64,000 bases of DNA, taken from assembly GCA_020161655.1 (NCBI GenBank), contig JAIUPC010000024.1:124001-188000 (forward strand), read 5' to 3'. Both the position numbers and the translations under genes were made by a program. This document shows positions 25,431 to 32,892 of this stretch, in pieces. The DNA comes from Pseudomonadota bacterium. GTDB lineage: Bacteria > Pseudomonadota > Alphaproteobacteria > Rhodobacterales > Rhodobacteraceae. Each line of letters opens with the position of its first letter. Within the stretch, counting starts at the first letter, position 1. The notes under the pieces were generated by a model, which had not been told where the DNA came from, ran no database searches, and was given only the letters and a program-made list of their open reading frames with translations.

Positions 25431-26351
25431 TCAGCTTTCGCCGCCCATGAGACCTGCCGCGATCACCTCCACGATGGGCCGCGCCTCGGCCAGCGTCATG
25501 CCGGGCCTCAGGCGCGGATCGTAGAGCATCTTCAGCATCAGTTCGTCCTGCCGCGTCAGCAGCGCGAATTCCTCGTTGTCGTTGAAGATCGAGGGGCGCG
25601 CGCGCGGGCTGTCGTTGATGAGGCCCATGCTCTGGGCGAGTTCCTCGTGGATGCAGAGCGCCCTGAGCTTCGGCGTCAGCTCGGCCCGGATCACGGAGGC
25701 CGCACGGTCGATCACCGCGCCCTTGCCGGTCGTGAAGGTGAAGGCGGTGCAATAGATGTCGGGCTGCATCTCTTCGACCGAACGGATGGCGGCGGCGCTC
25801 GTCTGGGGCGCCGCGGCGCGGATCAGGGCGCCAGCGCCGGCCCGCTCTTCGGGGTTGAGGATGAAGACGGTGTGATTGGGATTGCGGTCGGTCAGCACGA
25901 CGGGGTGACCGGTGATCCGGGCGAGGCGGCGGGTGAATTCGCCCAAGGCCGCACGGTCGGCGGTTTGCTGGTCTTCGGGGACCGATGCGCCGAAGCTCAA
26001 GGCCACGCGCATCGGCGCCTGCCAGCGGTGGAGCGTGCTTTCACCGCCACCGGCAACCAAAGCGCCGTTCGTCTCGGTGAACTCGTCGTAAAAGGCGATG
26101 GCGATGAAGTTCTCGACAAGATCGCGGGTGGTGAAGGGCGTATCCGGCCCGCCGCCATCCTCGCGCATCCGCCCTTGCCCGAGGTAGTTGGCCTCGACCT
26201 TCCGGTAATAGTCCTGCCCCGCCTTGGTCGCGGCCGAAGGCTCCGGCGCGGGCGGGGGCAGGGCCGGCGGCGGCGGCAAAGGCGCAGTGCTGACACAGGC
26301 GCCGAGAAGCGCCGTCAGGATCAAGGCTGGAAGGGGGGAGCCTGTGCGCAT
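25431..26351 (-). CDS. DUF2927 lipoprotein
   Basis: This 306-aa protein has a lipoprotein signal (LPALILTALLGAC) and then a proline-rich stretch. The DUF2927 core contains TPFTTRDLVENFIAIAFYDEF, GHPVVLTDRNPNHTVFIL and the conserved end CIHEELAQSMGLINDSP with SIFNDNEEFALLT. The CxHEELAQ segment resembles a metalloprotease HExxx-type site, but the spacing is not the classical HExxH, so catalytic activity is only a possibility. It should be anchored in the periplasm by lipid. It is the only extracytoplasmic soluble member of the operon. Confidence 0.85.
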   Translation of the reverse strand: MRTGSPLPALILTALLGACVSTAPLPPPPALPPPAPEPSAATKAGQDYYRKVEANYLGQGRMREDGGGPDTPFTTRDLVENFIAIAFYDEFTETNGALVAGGGESTLHRWQAPMRVALSFGASVPEDQQTADRAALGEFTRRLARITGHPVVLTDRNPNHTVFILNPEERAGAGALIRAAAPQTSAAAIRSVEEMQPDIYCTAFTFTTGKGAVIDRAASVIRAELTPKLRALCIHEELAQSMGLINDSPRARPSIFNDNEEFALLTRQDELMLKMLYDPRLRPGMTLAEARPIVEVIAAGLMGGES

Positions 26352-26367
26352 GATGCCCGATGCCGCC

Positions 26368-27552
26368 TCAGACGCTGCCGCCGATATTGGCGCCGCTGCC
26401 CGTCGCCCGCGCCTTCGCGGCGGCGAGCGTGTCGCGAAGGTCGGCCTCCATCTTCTTCAGGTCGACCTCGGCGGCGGCGCGCTTGCGCTTGCCCTCGTCG
26501 GCGATCCTGAGGCTGTCCTCGATGGTGCCGATGAGGTCGGCATTGGCCGCCTTCACCGCCTCGATGTCGAAAACGCCACGCTCCATCTCGGTCCTGACGA
26601 CCTCATTCGCCTGACGAAGGTTCTTGGCATTCGCCGTCAGAAGCTCATTCGTCAGGTCGTTCGCCTCGCGCACGGCACTTGCCGCCTCGGAGGAGCGCTG
26701 GATCGTCACCGCCTGCGCAAGCTGGGTTTCCCAGAGCGGGACGGTGTTGACGAGGGTGGAGTTGATCTTGGTGACAAGGCTCTTGTCGTTTTCCTGTACC
26801 AGCCGGATCGAGGGCAGCGACTGCATCGTCACCTGCCGTGTCAGCTTCAGGTCATGCACCCGCCGTTCCAGATCGTCGCGGGCCGACCGGATGTCGCGCA
26901 GTTCCTGCGCCTTCATCACCTTGTCGGCCTCGGGGGCGGCATTGACCGCCGCCTCCCGTGCCGGGATCACGGTCGCGTCGATTTCGCGGAGCTTCTCCTC
27001 GCCCGCGGCGATGTAGAGCGCCAATTCATCGTAGAAATTCAGCGTCTTCGCATAAAGGATGTCCAGAGACTTGATATCCTTCAGCAATTTATGCTCATGG
27101 CCAAGAAGGTCGCCGGTGATCTTGTCGATCTGGTCCTGCACCTCTTCGAAGCGCGCGACGAACTTGGCGAAAGGCGCGGTGCGGCCCAGAAGCTTTTCCC
27201 ACCACGAAAGCTTGCGCCGCACGTCAAGCTCGGAGACGGAAAACCCCCGGATCGTCGTGACGATGTTGCGAAGGCTGTCGCCCGCCGGGCCAACGTCCTT
27301 GTTGCGCACATCGGCCAGCATCGCCTGGCTGATCTGCTGCAATTCCGCCTGTGCGGCAGAGCCGAAATTGACGATCGACCCGGTGTCGGTCATGTCGAGC
27401 TCCGCCATCCGCTTGCGGATTTCGGCGGCGACGGGGGCCGGAGCCTCGGGCAGGGCCACGACCTCCTTGCCGGGTTCGGGCAGGACCACGGCGGTCACTT
27501 CCTCGACGGCGGCCAGCGCCTTTGCGGCTTCCTTGCGGGTAGCGTCGGACAT
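26368..27552 (-). CDS. TelA-like toxic anion resistance family protein
   Basis: This 394-aa, mostly helical protein of the TelA family. Conserved blocks seen are SVSELDVRRKLSWWEKLLGRTAPFAKF-type text (here SELDVRRKLSWWEKLLGR), LLGHEHKLLKDIKSLD, LYIAAGEEKL, QLAQAVTIQRSSEAASAVREA and the Glu/Lys-rich C-terminus. TelA proteins were named for tellurite resistance, but their direct role is unproven. They are usually next to XpaC, as here, where only 1 nt separates the genes. The protein is soluble and probably peripheral, and a role with the SPFH partner at the membrane is inference. Confidence 0.9.
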   Translation of the reverse strand: MSDATRKEAAKALAAVEEVTAVVLPEPGKEVVALPEAPAPVAAEIRKRMAELDMTDTGSIVNFGSAAQAELQQISQAMLADVRNKDVGPAGDSLRNIVTTIRGFSVSELDVRRKLSWWEKLLGRTAPFAKFVARFEEVQDQIDKITGDLLGHEHKLLKDIKSLDILYAKTLNFYDELALYIAAGEEKLREIDATVIPAREAAVNAAPEADKVMKAQELRDIRSARDDLERRVHDLKLTRQVTMQSLPSIRLVQENDKSLVTKINSTLVNTVPLWETQLAQAVTIQRSSEAASAVREANDLTNELLTANAKNLRQANEVVRTEMERGVFDIEAVKAANADLIGTIEDSLRIADEGKRKRAAAEVDLKKMEADLRDTLAAAKARATGSGANIGGSV

Positions 27553-27553
27553 G

Positions 27554-28450
27554 TCAGGCCTCTCCTTCAGGCTTGGAGTTCAGGTCGAGTACAACGCCCT
27601 CGCGCTGCAACCGTTCACGCAGGACCGAAATTTCCACATCGAGGTCGCTGCGGTTGTCGGACAGAAGCGCGCGGGTGCGCTGGGCGAAATTGGTCTCAAG
27701 ATCGGTCAGGAGCGCCTCATAGTCGGCGCGGGCCGCGGTGTCCTTCTCGCGCCGCCAGAGGTCGGCAAACTTGATCGTCGCGTCGCGGGCGCCCATCAGG
27801 TAGATGCCAAGATAGCGCCGCGCGGCAGTAAGGTCGCGGGGGTCATCCTCGACGGTGCGGAAAAGCGTGCGGGCGGCGGCGGCAAAGCTGTCGATCCGGT
27901 CGGAAAGCTGGCGGTCGGCGAGGGGCAGGGCGGCGGCGCGCATCTCTGTCAGGTAGCCTTCGCCTTCGGCGACGATCCTTGCGGCGCGGTCCTGCTGGTA
28001 GGTGTCTACCCCCTCCATGCCCTTGTCCTTCATCGGATCGGGTCCGAAGGCAAGGAAGTGCAGCGCCGCCCCGGCAAGGCCGGTCAGGACGGGCAGGACC
28101 ATCCCGGCACCGGTGCTCGCGGCGGCGAGCCCGAGGCCGAGGCCGGTCAGGACAGAGCCGAAGATCTTCCGGGGGAAGGCGGGGCGGCGGGCGGTGCGCC
28201 TTTCGTCATAGGCCTCCTTGGCGCGGATACCCTCGCGCGTCAGCCAGGTGGCGAGGAGGAGCGCTGCAAAGGCCAGAAGAAACCGCAGCATGTCGGCGGG
28301 ATCCTGCACGAAGGCCTTTGCCGCGAAGAGGAGGCTGAGGAGAAAGACCATCCGCGTCCAGCGTTCCGCCCTGCTCGGTATCCGGCGGGTGGGGCGTCCG
28401 GGGTCGGCGGAAGCGTCCGGGCTGTAGCGTCCGCGGTAGCGTTCGGCCAT
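27554..28450 (-). CDS. XpaC-like (5-bromo-4-chloroindolyl phosphate hydrolysis family) membrane protein
   Basis: This 298-aa protein has two pairs of hydrophobic segments near the N-terminus (MVFLLSLLFAAKAFV, MLRFLLAFAALLLATWL, then GSVLTGLGLGLAAASTGAGMVLPVLTGLAGAALHFLAF). A cytoplasmic helical domain follows (YQQDRAARIVAEGEGYLTEMR, DRIDSFAAAARTLFRTVEDDP, ARRYLGIYLMGARDAT). This matches the XpaC family that always accompanies TelA. The family name reflects a historical phosphatase-like phenotype rather than a shown enzyme. Its ATG overlaps the stop of a 27-aa membrane peptide gene (TGATG). Confidence 0.85.
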   Translation of the reverse strand: MAERYRGRYSPDASADPGRPTRRIPSRAERWTRMVFLLSLLFAAKAFVQDPADMLRFLLAFAALLLATWLTREGIRAKEAYDERRTARRPAFPRKIFGSVLTGLGLGLAAASTGAGMVLPVLTGLAGAALHFLAFGPDPMKDKGMEGVDTYQQDRAARIVAEGEGYLTEMRAAALPLADRQLSDRIDSFAAAARTLFRTVEDDPRDLTAARRYLGIYLMGARDATIKFADLWRREKDTAARADYEALLTDLETNFAQRTRALLSDNRSDLDVEISVLRERLQREGVVLDLNSKPEGEA

Positions 28451-28533
28451 CAGACGCCCCCCGTGACGGCGACATAGATCATCAGCCCCAGGAGAAGCAC
28501 GTAGGCTATCCGCTGCAAGCCGCCTTCAGTCAT
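28450..28533 (-). CDS. 27-aa single-TM peptide, first gene of the XpaC-TelA operon
   Basis: A short ORF from ATG 28533 encodes MTEGGLQRIAYVLLLGLMIY followed by VAVTGGV and a TGA that overlaps the XpaC start codon (TGATG, 28452-28448). It is a single hydrophobic helix with a short polar N-terminus. The translational coupling and clean composition argue that it is real. It is below the size cutoff of most gene callers. It may be a small membrane partner or leader for XpaC. No family is recognised. Confidence 0.62.
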   Translation of the reverse strand: MTEGGLQRIAYVLLLGLMIYVAVTGGV

Positions 28534-28677
28534 GCACTCGCCCCCAAATCACGGGCCCCAGATTACGGGCCGAAGACTGGCACGTTGCCATGCCGAGGCC
28601 AAGCCCTTCCGCAGGGGGAATTGTCACGGTTTCGGCCCCCGAAATGTCGCAGGGCGGGTTCCCGCCGCCACGGTTCG

Positions 28678-30333
28678 TCAGCCCTTGCGCGGCGGCCCCT
28701 TGCGCGGCCCGCCAGGTCCGGAGCGCTGCGGCCGGTCGCCACCCTCGCGCGGCTTGCCGGCATAGGGCTTGCGGTCACCGGCGGGCTTGCCAGCGTAGGG
28801 CTTGCGGTCGCCAGAGGGCTTGCCGGCGTAAGGTTTGCGATCACCGGCGGGCTTTCCGGCGCGGAAGGGACGCTCGCCATCCTCGGTCCGCTCGCGCGGC
28901 GCGCGGGGCCGGTCGCCATCCTCACGCGGCTTGCCGTAAGGCTTGCGGTCGCCGGAGGGCTTGCCGGCATAGGGTTTGCGGTCGCCATCCTCGCGCGGCT
29001 TGCCGTAGGGCTTGCGGTCACCGGCGGGTTTGCCGGCATAGGGCTTGCGATCACCCGCAGGCTTGCCGGCGCGGTAGGGACGCTCGCCATCCTCCGTCCG
29101 CTCGCGCGGCGCGCGGGGGCGGTCGCCATCCTCACGCGGCTTGCCGTAAGGCTTCCGGTCGCCGGCGGGCTTGCCGGCATAGGGCTTGCGATCACCATCC
29201 TCGCGCGGCTTGCCGTAGGGCTTGCGGTCGCCAGAGGGCTTGCCGGCATAGGGCTTGCGGTCGCCATCCTCGCGCGGCTTGCCGCGATAGGGCCTCTCGG
29301 CGCGGGTCTCGCCACCTTCCTCGGCACGGACGGGCCGGGGACGGGGACGGTCGTCGCCGCTCCGGGCGCCGCCGGAATAGGGTTTCCTGTCACCCGCAGG
29401 CTTGCCGCTGCGCGGCGGGCGGCTGTCGCCGTCCTCGCCCCGCGCGGGACGCGGGCGGTCGGAGCGCGGCCCATGCGACTTGGCGCCGAAGCTGCGGGCT
29501 GGGCGGTCGCCGCCCTTGTCCGCCGGGCGCCCGCGCGGTTTTCTTTCGGGCTTGGCTTCGGCGTCGGTCTCGCCGCCGGTGCCCAACTGTTCGCGAAGGA
29601 CGCGCTGCTTCACTTCGACGACATCGCCCGGCTTCATGGTATTCAGCCGGAACGGCCCGTAGCTGACCCGGATCAGCCGGTTCACGGTCAGCCCGACCTC
29701 GGACATGGCGCGGCGGATTTCGCGGTTCTTGCCCTCGCGGATACCCACCGTCAGCCAGGCATTGGCGCCCTGCTGCTTGTCGAGCGAAACCTCCATCGGC
29801 TGGAAATCCTCGCCCTCGATGGTGATGCCGCGCCGGAGGGGGTCGAAGGTCGCCTCGTTCGGGCGGCCATTGACGCGGACCCGGTATTTCCTGAGCCAGC
29901 CGGTCGTCGGCAGTTCGAGCTTGCGCTTCAGCTCGCCGTCATTGGTCAGAAGGAGAAGCCCCTCGGAGGTGAGGTCGAGCCGCCCGACAGACATCACGCG
30001 GGGCATCCCTTCGGGCATGGTGTCGAACACCGTCTGGCGGCCCTTTTCGTCCTTGGCCGAAGTCACGAGGCCGACGGGCTTGTAGTAAAGCCAGAGCCGG
30101 GCCGCCTGCGGCGCGTCGATAGGCTTGCCGTCGAGCGTGACCTTGTCGGTGGGCAGGACGTCGAGCGCGGGGCTTTCGGCCTTGACGCCGTTCACCGTGA
30201 CCCGACCCTCGATCACCATCTTCTCGGCATCCCGGCGCGAGGCGATGCCGGCGCGGGCCATGACCTTGGCGATGCGTTCACCTTTAGGCTCGGCGCCCTT
30301 CGGCTCGGCGCCCTTCGGTTCTTCATCACTCAT
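28678..30333 (-). CDS. RluB/RsuA-type 23S rRNA pseudouridine synthase with a 290-residue repetitive tail
   Basis: Residues about 15-260 form a normal RluB-like enzyme: an S4 RNA-binding domain (RIAKVMARAGIASRRDAEK, VTVNG), LYYKPVGLVTS, and the catalytic Asp120 in GRLDLTSEGLLLLTNDG, then KNREIRRAM and the VLREQLG end. The predicted target is a uridine in helix 89 of 23S rRNA. The tail (262-551) is almost entirely charged low-complexity sequence built from GDRKPYAGKP and GKPREDGDR units. The N-terminus also has PKGAE repeated three times. I start at ATG 30333; extension to 30558 is antisense to tadA. The tail is in frame throughout, which argues that it is kept by selection. Confidence 0.93.
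   Translation of the reverse strand: MSDEEPKGAEPKGAEPKGERIAKVMARAGIASRRDAEKMVIEGRVTVNGVKAESPALDVLPTDKVTLDGKPIDAPQAARLWLYYKPVGLVTSAKDEKGRQTVFDTMPEGMPRVMSVGRLDLTSEGLLLLTNDGELKRKLELPTTGWLRKYRVRVNGRPNEATFDPLRRGITIEGEDFQPMEVSLDKQQGANAWLTVGIREGKNREIRRAMSEVGLTVNRLIRVSYGPFRLNTMKPGDVVEVKQRVLREQLGTGGETDAEAKPERKPRGRPADKGGDRPARSFGAKSHGPRSDRPRPARGEDGDSRPPRSGKPAGDRKPYSGGARSGDDRPRPRPVRAEEGGETRAERPYRGKPREDGDRKPYAGKPSGDRKPYGKPREDGDRKPYAGKPAGDRKPYGKPREDGDRPRAPRERTEDGERPYRAGKPAGDRKPYAGKPAGDRKPYGKPREDGDRKPYAGKPSGDRKPYGKPREDGDRPRAPRERTEDGERPFRAGKPAGDRKPYAGKPSGDRKPYAGKPAGDRKPYAGKPREGGDRPQRSGPGGPRKGPPRKG
28744..29295 (-). repeat. nested coding repeats in the RluB-like tail
   Basis: Short units encoding GDRKPYAGKP and GDRKPYGKPRE alternate, and a larger block also repeats. 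The block ending in the unit RAPRERTEDGERP occurs twice (near 28870-28920 and 29060-29120), with the surrounding units conserved. Repeat length is always a multiple of three, so this is protein-level repetition rather than a CRISPR or intergenic array. Confidence 0.85.
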
Positions 30334-30430
30334 GGCGGCCCCCGGCTGGATTTGAAGCGTGGCTTCTAGCGCCAAACCGCGCGGTAGGGAAGGACTTGCA
30401 TGGGGCGGTCCGGGCGGGGCATGAGAGGGC

Positions 30431-30892
30431 ATGGGCGAATTCACCAGCCATATGGATGCGGCACTGGCCGAGGCGCGGGCCGCGGGCGCGCGGGGCGAGG
30501 TGCCGGTCGGCGCCGTGGTCGTGGCCCCCGACGGGCGCATCGTGTCGCGGGCCGGCAACCGGACGCGGGAGTTGAGCGATCCGACGGCCCATGCCGAGGT
30601 GCTGGCGCTTCGTGCTGCGTGCCTCGCCGCCGGGTCGGAGCGGCTGCCGGGGCATGACCTTTACGTGACGCTCGAACCCTGCCCGATGTGCGCGGCCGCG
30701 ATTTCCTTCGCGCGGGTGGCGCGGCTTTATTTCGGGGCTGAGGACCCGAAGTCGGGCGGCGTGCTGCACGGGGCGCGGGTCTTTGCGCATCCCCAGTGCC
30801 ATCATGTGCCGGAGGTCTATGACGGGATCGGCGAGGGGGAGGCAGCGGCGCTGCTGAAGGCGTTTTTCGGCGGGCGGCGCGACGGCGGATAG
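30431..30892 (+). CDS. tadA: tRNA-specific adenosine deaminase TadA
   Basis: TadA converts A34 to inosine in tRNA(Arg) ACG. The 153-aa product has the zinc deaminase motif H54-A-E56 (PTAHAEVLAL) and P83-C84-PMC87, with Glu56 as the proton shuttle. VPVGAVVV and LEPCPMCAAAISFARVARLYFGA complete the family pattern, and the C-terminal HHVPEVYDGIGEGEA is typical for TadA rather than cytosine deaminase. It is divergent from the RluB-like gene (97 nt between the starts) and ends exactly at a Rhodobacteraceae-type intergenic repeat. Confidence 0.95.
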   Translation: MGEFTSHMDAALAEARAAGARGEVPVGAVVVAPDGRIVSRAGNRTRELSDPTAHAEVLALRAACLAAGSERLPGHDLYVTLEPCPMCAAAISFARVARLYFGAEDPKSGGVLHGARVFAHPQCHHVPEVYDGIGEGEAAALLKAFFGGRRDGG

Positions 30893-30941
30893 GCCGGGGG
30901 TTCCACCCCCGGACCCCGGGGGTATTTGGACAACGAAGAAG
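30892..30941 (+). repeat. GGGxGTATTT-type intergenic repeat, copy 1
   Basis: The sequence GGCCGGGGGTTCCACCCCCGG forms a hairpin and is followed by ACCCCGGGGGTATTTGGACA and ACGAAGAAG. It sits between the convergent 3' ends of tadA and epmA. The block matches the reverse complement of 47283-47310 around GGGxGTATTT...GGACA. I recall similar hairpin-GGAGTATTT blocks between genes of many Rhodobacteraceae. Function is unknown. Confidence 0.6.
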
Positions 30942-30953
30942 CTGTGAGGGTTT

Positions 30954-31997
30954 TCAGGCGAGCGGGGTCCAGAGGACGTCGTCGATCCGGGGCGCGCCGG
31001 TCGCGAGCATGACGAGGCGGTCGAAGCCGAGGGCGATGCCGCTGGCGGGCGGCATATGGGCGAGGGCGGCGAGGAAATCCTCGTCGAGCGGGTAGCGTTC
31101 GCCGTAGATGCGCTCTTTTTCCGCCATGTCATCCTCGAACCGGCGGCGCTGCTCGGCGGGGTCGGTAAGCTCGCCGAAGCCGTTGGCAAGCTCCACGCCG
31201 CAGGCATAGAGCTCGAACCGTTCGGCGGTGCGGGGATCGTCCGGGGTGCGGCGGGCGAGGGCGGCCTCGGCAGCGGGGTAGCGGTCGAGGATGGTCATTC
31301 GGCCGATCCCGAGATGCGGTTCGACCTTCGCGACGAGGATGCGGGACAGGAGGTCGGACCAGGTGTCATCGGCGAAGGTGCTGAGGCCGGCGGCGCGGGT
31401 CGCAGAGGCGAGGGCCTCGCGGTCGGTGGTGCCATCGGGGCGGATCGTGGCGAGAAGGTCAATGGCTGAATGTTTCGCGAGGGCCTCGGCGACGGAGAGC
31501 CGCTCCGGCTCGGCGAAGGCATCGCAGGTAAGGTCGCCGTGGCGGAGGAGCGTGCCGCCTGCCGTCCGGGCGGCGAGGCCGAGGAGCGTGTGGCAGTCCG
31601 CCATCAGCTGCGCATAGGGTTCCTCCGCCCGGTACCATTCGAGCATGGTGAATTCCGGGCTGTGGCGGGCCCCGCGTTCGCGGTTGCGCCAGACGTGGGA
31701 GAAGGCGGCGATCCGGCGTTCGCCTGCCGCCAGAAGCTTCTTCATCGCGAATTCGGGCGAGGTGTGGAGATACATCGGCCGCGCTGCGCCGTCATTGCCG
31801 ATGGCATGGGTGGCGAAGGCGTGAAGATGGGTCTCATTGCCGGGGCTGATCTGGAGGGCCGCCGGGTCGACCTCGATGAAATCCGCTGCCGCAAACCAGC
31901 CCCGGAAGGCCGCGAGAATACGGTTCCGGGTCAGGAGCAGGGGGCGCCGGTCGGCGTGGAAGCCGGGGGTCCACCAGGGCGTTGACGTGGGTTCCAT
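30954..31997 (-). CDS. epmA: EF-P lysine aminoacylase EpmA (PoxA/GenX)
   Basis: EpmA is a truncated class II lysyl-tRNA-synthetase-like enzyme that attaches beta-lysine (made by EpmB) to EF-P. The 347-aa product lacks an anticodon-binding domain. It shows FIEVDPAALQISPGNETHL, YLHTSPEFAMKKLLAAG (motif 2 region), FSHVWRNRERGARHSPEFTMLEWY, and the C-terminal motif 3 area ELANGFGELTDP with ASGIALGFDRLVMLATG. It is divergent from efp, its substrate gene, with 115 nt between the starts. EpmB is not in the window. Confidence 0.95.
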   Translation of the reverse strand: MEPTSTPWWTPGFHADRRPLLLTRNRILAAFRGWFAAADFIEVDPAALQISPGNETHLHAFATHAIGNDGAARPMYLHTSPEFAMKKLLAAGERRIAAFSHVWRNRERGARHSPEFTMLEWYRAEEPYAQLMADCHTLLGLAARTAGGTLLRHGDLTCDAFAEPERLSVAEALAKHSAIDLLATIRPDGTTDREALASATRAAGLSTFADDTWSDLLSRILVAKVEPHLGIGRMTILDRYPAAEAALARRTPDDPRTAERFELYACGVELANGFGELTDPAEQRRRFEDDMAEKERIYGERYPLDEDFLAALAHMPPASGIALGFDRLVMLATGAPRIDDVLWTPLA

Positions 31998-32112
31998 GGC
32001 TGCGCTTTCGGCTGGCGAAGTCGGGCAAGATCGGCTAAGGCAGCGCGATCCCGATCAACGGATGAGATGGCCGGAGCACTAGCCGAGGCCTCGTAAGACC
32101 GCAAGGAATGCC

Positions 32113-32682
32113 ATGGTTAAAGTCATCGCCTCGTCGCTGCGCAAGGGCAATGTCGTCGACATCGACGGCCGCCTTTATGCGGTGCTTTCCGCCACCAACT
32201 TCCACCCCGGCAAGGGCACGCCGACGACCTCCGTCGACATGCGCCGCATCTCGGACGGGGTGAAGGTCTCCGAACGCTGGAAGACCACCGACCAGGTGGA
32301 AAAGGCCACGGTGGATGAGCGGGAATATGACTTCCTTTATGAGGACGGCGAGGGGTTCCACTTCATGAACCCCGAGAATTACGAGCAGGTCGCCGTGCAT
32401 CCCGACGTGATGGGCGACAACAAGGTCTACCTCCAGGAGGGGATGCGCTGCTATCTCAAGACCTTCGACGGAGCGGCCATCGCCGTCGAAGTGCCGCAGA
32501 AGATCACCGTCGAGATCACCGAGACCGAGCCGGTGGTGAAGGGGCAGACGGCGTCGTCCTCCTACAAGCCGGCGATGACCTCGAACGGGCTCCGCATCAT
32601 GGTGCCGCCACATATCGGGGCGGGGACACGGGTTGTCATCAACACCGACGACAACAGCTATCAGGAACGCGCGCGGGATTGA
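32113..32682 (+). CDS. efp: elongation factor P
   Basis: EF-P relieves ribosome stalling at polyproline stretches. The 189-aa product has the N-terminal KOW-like domain with the modification loop FHPGKGTPT. The modified residue is Lys34, as in E. coli, which fits with epmA being next door. It also contains [22 protein letters not shown] and the C-terminal OB domain [14 protein letters not shown] and [18 protein letters not shown] precedes ATG 32113. An in-frame upstream ATG is absent. A strong terminator follows at 32706. Confidence 0.97.
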   Translation: MVKVIASSLRKGNVVDIDGRLYAVLSATNFHPGKGTPTTSVDMRRISDGVKVSERWKTTDQVEKATVDEREYDFLYEDGEGFHFMNPENYEQVAVHPDVMGDNKVYLQEGMRCYLKTFDGAAIAVEVPQKITVEITETEPVVKGQTASSSYKPAMTSNGLRIMVPPHIGAGTRVVINTDDNSYQERARD

Positions 32683-32705
32683 GTGCGGTTGACGCTTGTG
32701 CTCTG

Positions 32706-32738
32706 AAAGGCCGCGCCGAAAGGTCGCGGCCTTTTTTG
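32706..32738 (+). terminator. rho-independent terminator of efp
   Basis: A hairpin with stem AAGGCCGCGCC/GGTCGCGGCCTT, loop GAAA and a T6 run directly after lies 24 nt past the efp stop. There is one mismatch in the stem. Confidence 0.88.
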
Positions 32739-32892
32739 TTAGTTTCGGTGGATGGTGGAGGGCCCGTCGAGGGTGTCCCGTTCGTGCCGCCGGCAGTAAC
32801 TGTCGATTGCAGTTTCATCGTGACCGGTGGATGATGCCATGAAATTATCGCATTGGGTCGGCAGGTTAGCAGTCAACCCAAGGGATGGCACA

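Noticed and set aside
23919-26510. 863-aa open frame on the plus strand
   Set aside because: It runs antisense to the DUF2927/SPFH/zinc-ribbon genes. The translation is Arg/Gly/Asp-rich without motifs, a common shadow of high-GC genes whose wobble positions avoid stop codons.
28744-29295. possible CRISPR-like array
   Set aside because: Repeats are in-frame multiples of three within the RluB tail, spacers are themselves repeats, and no cas genes are present.
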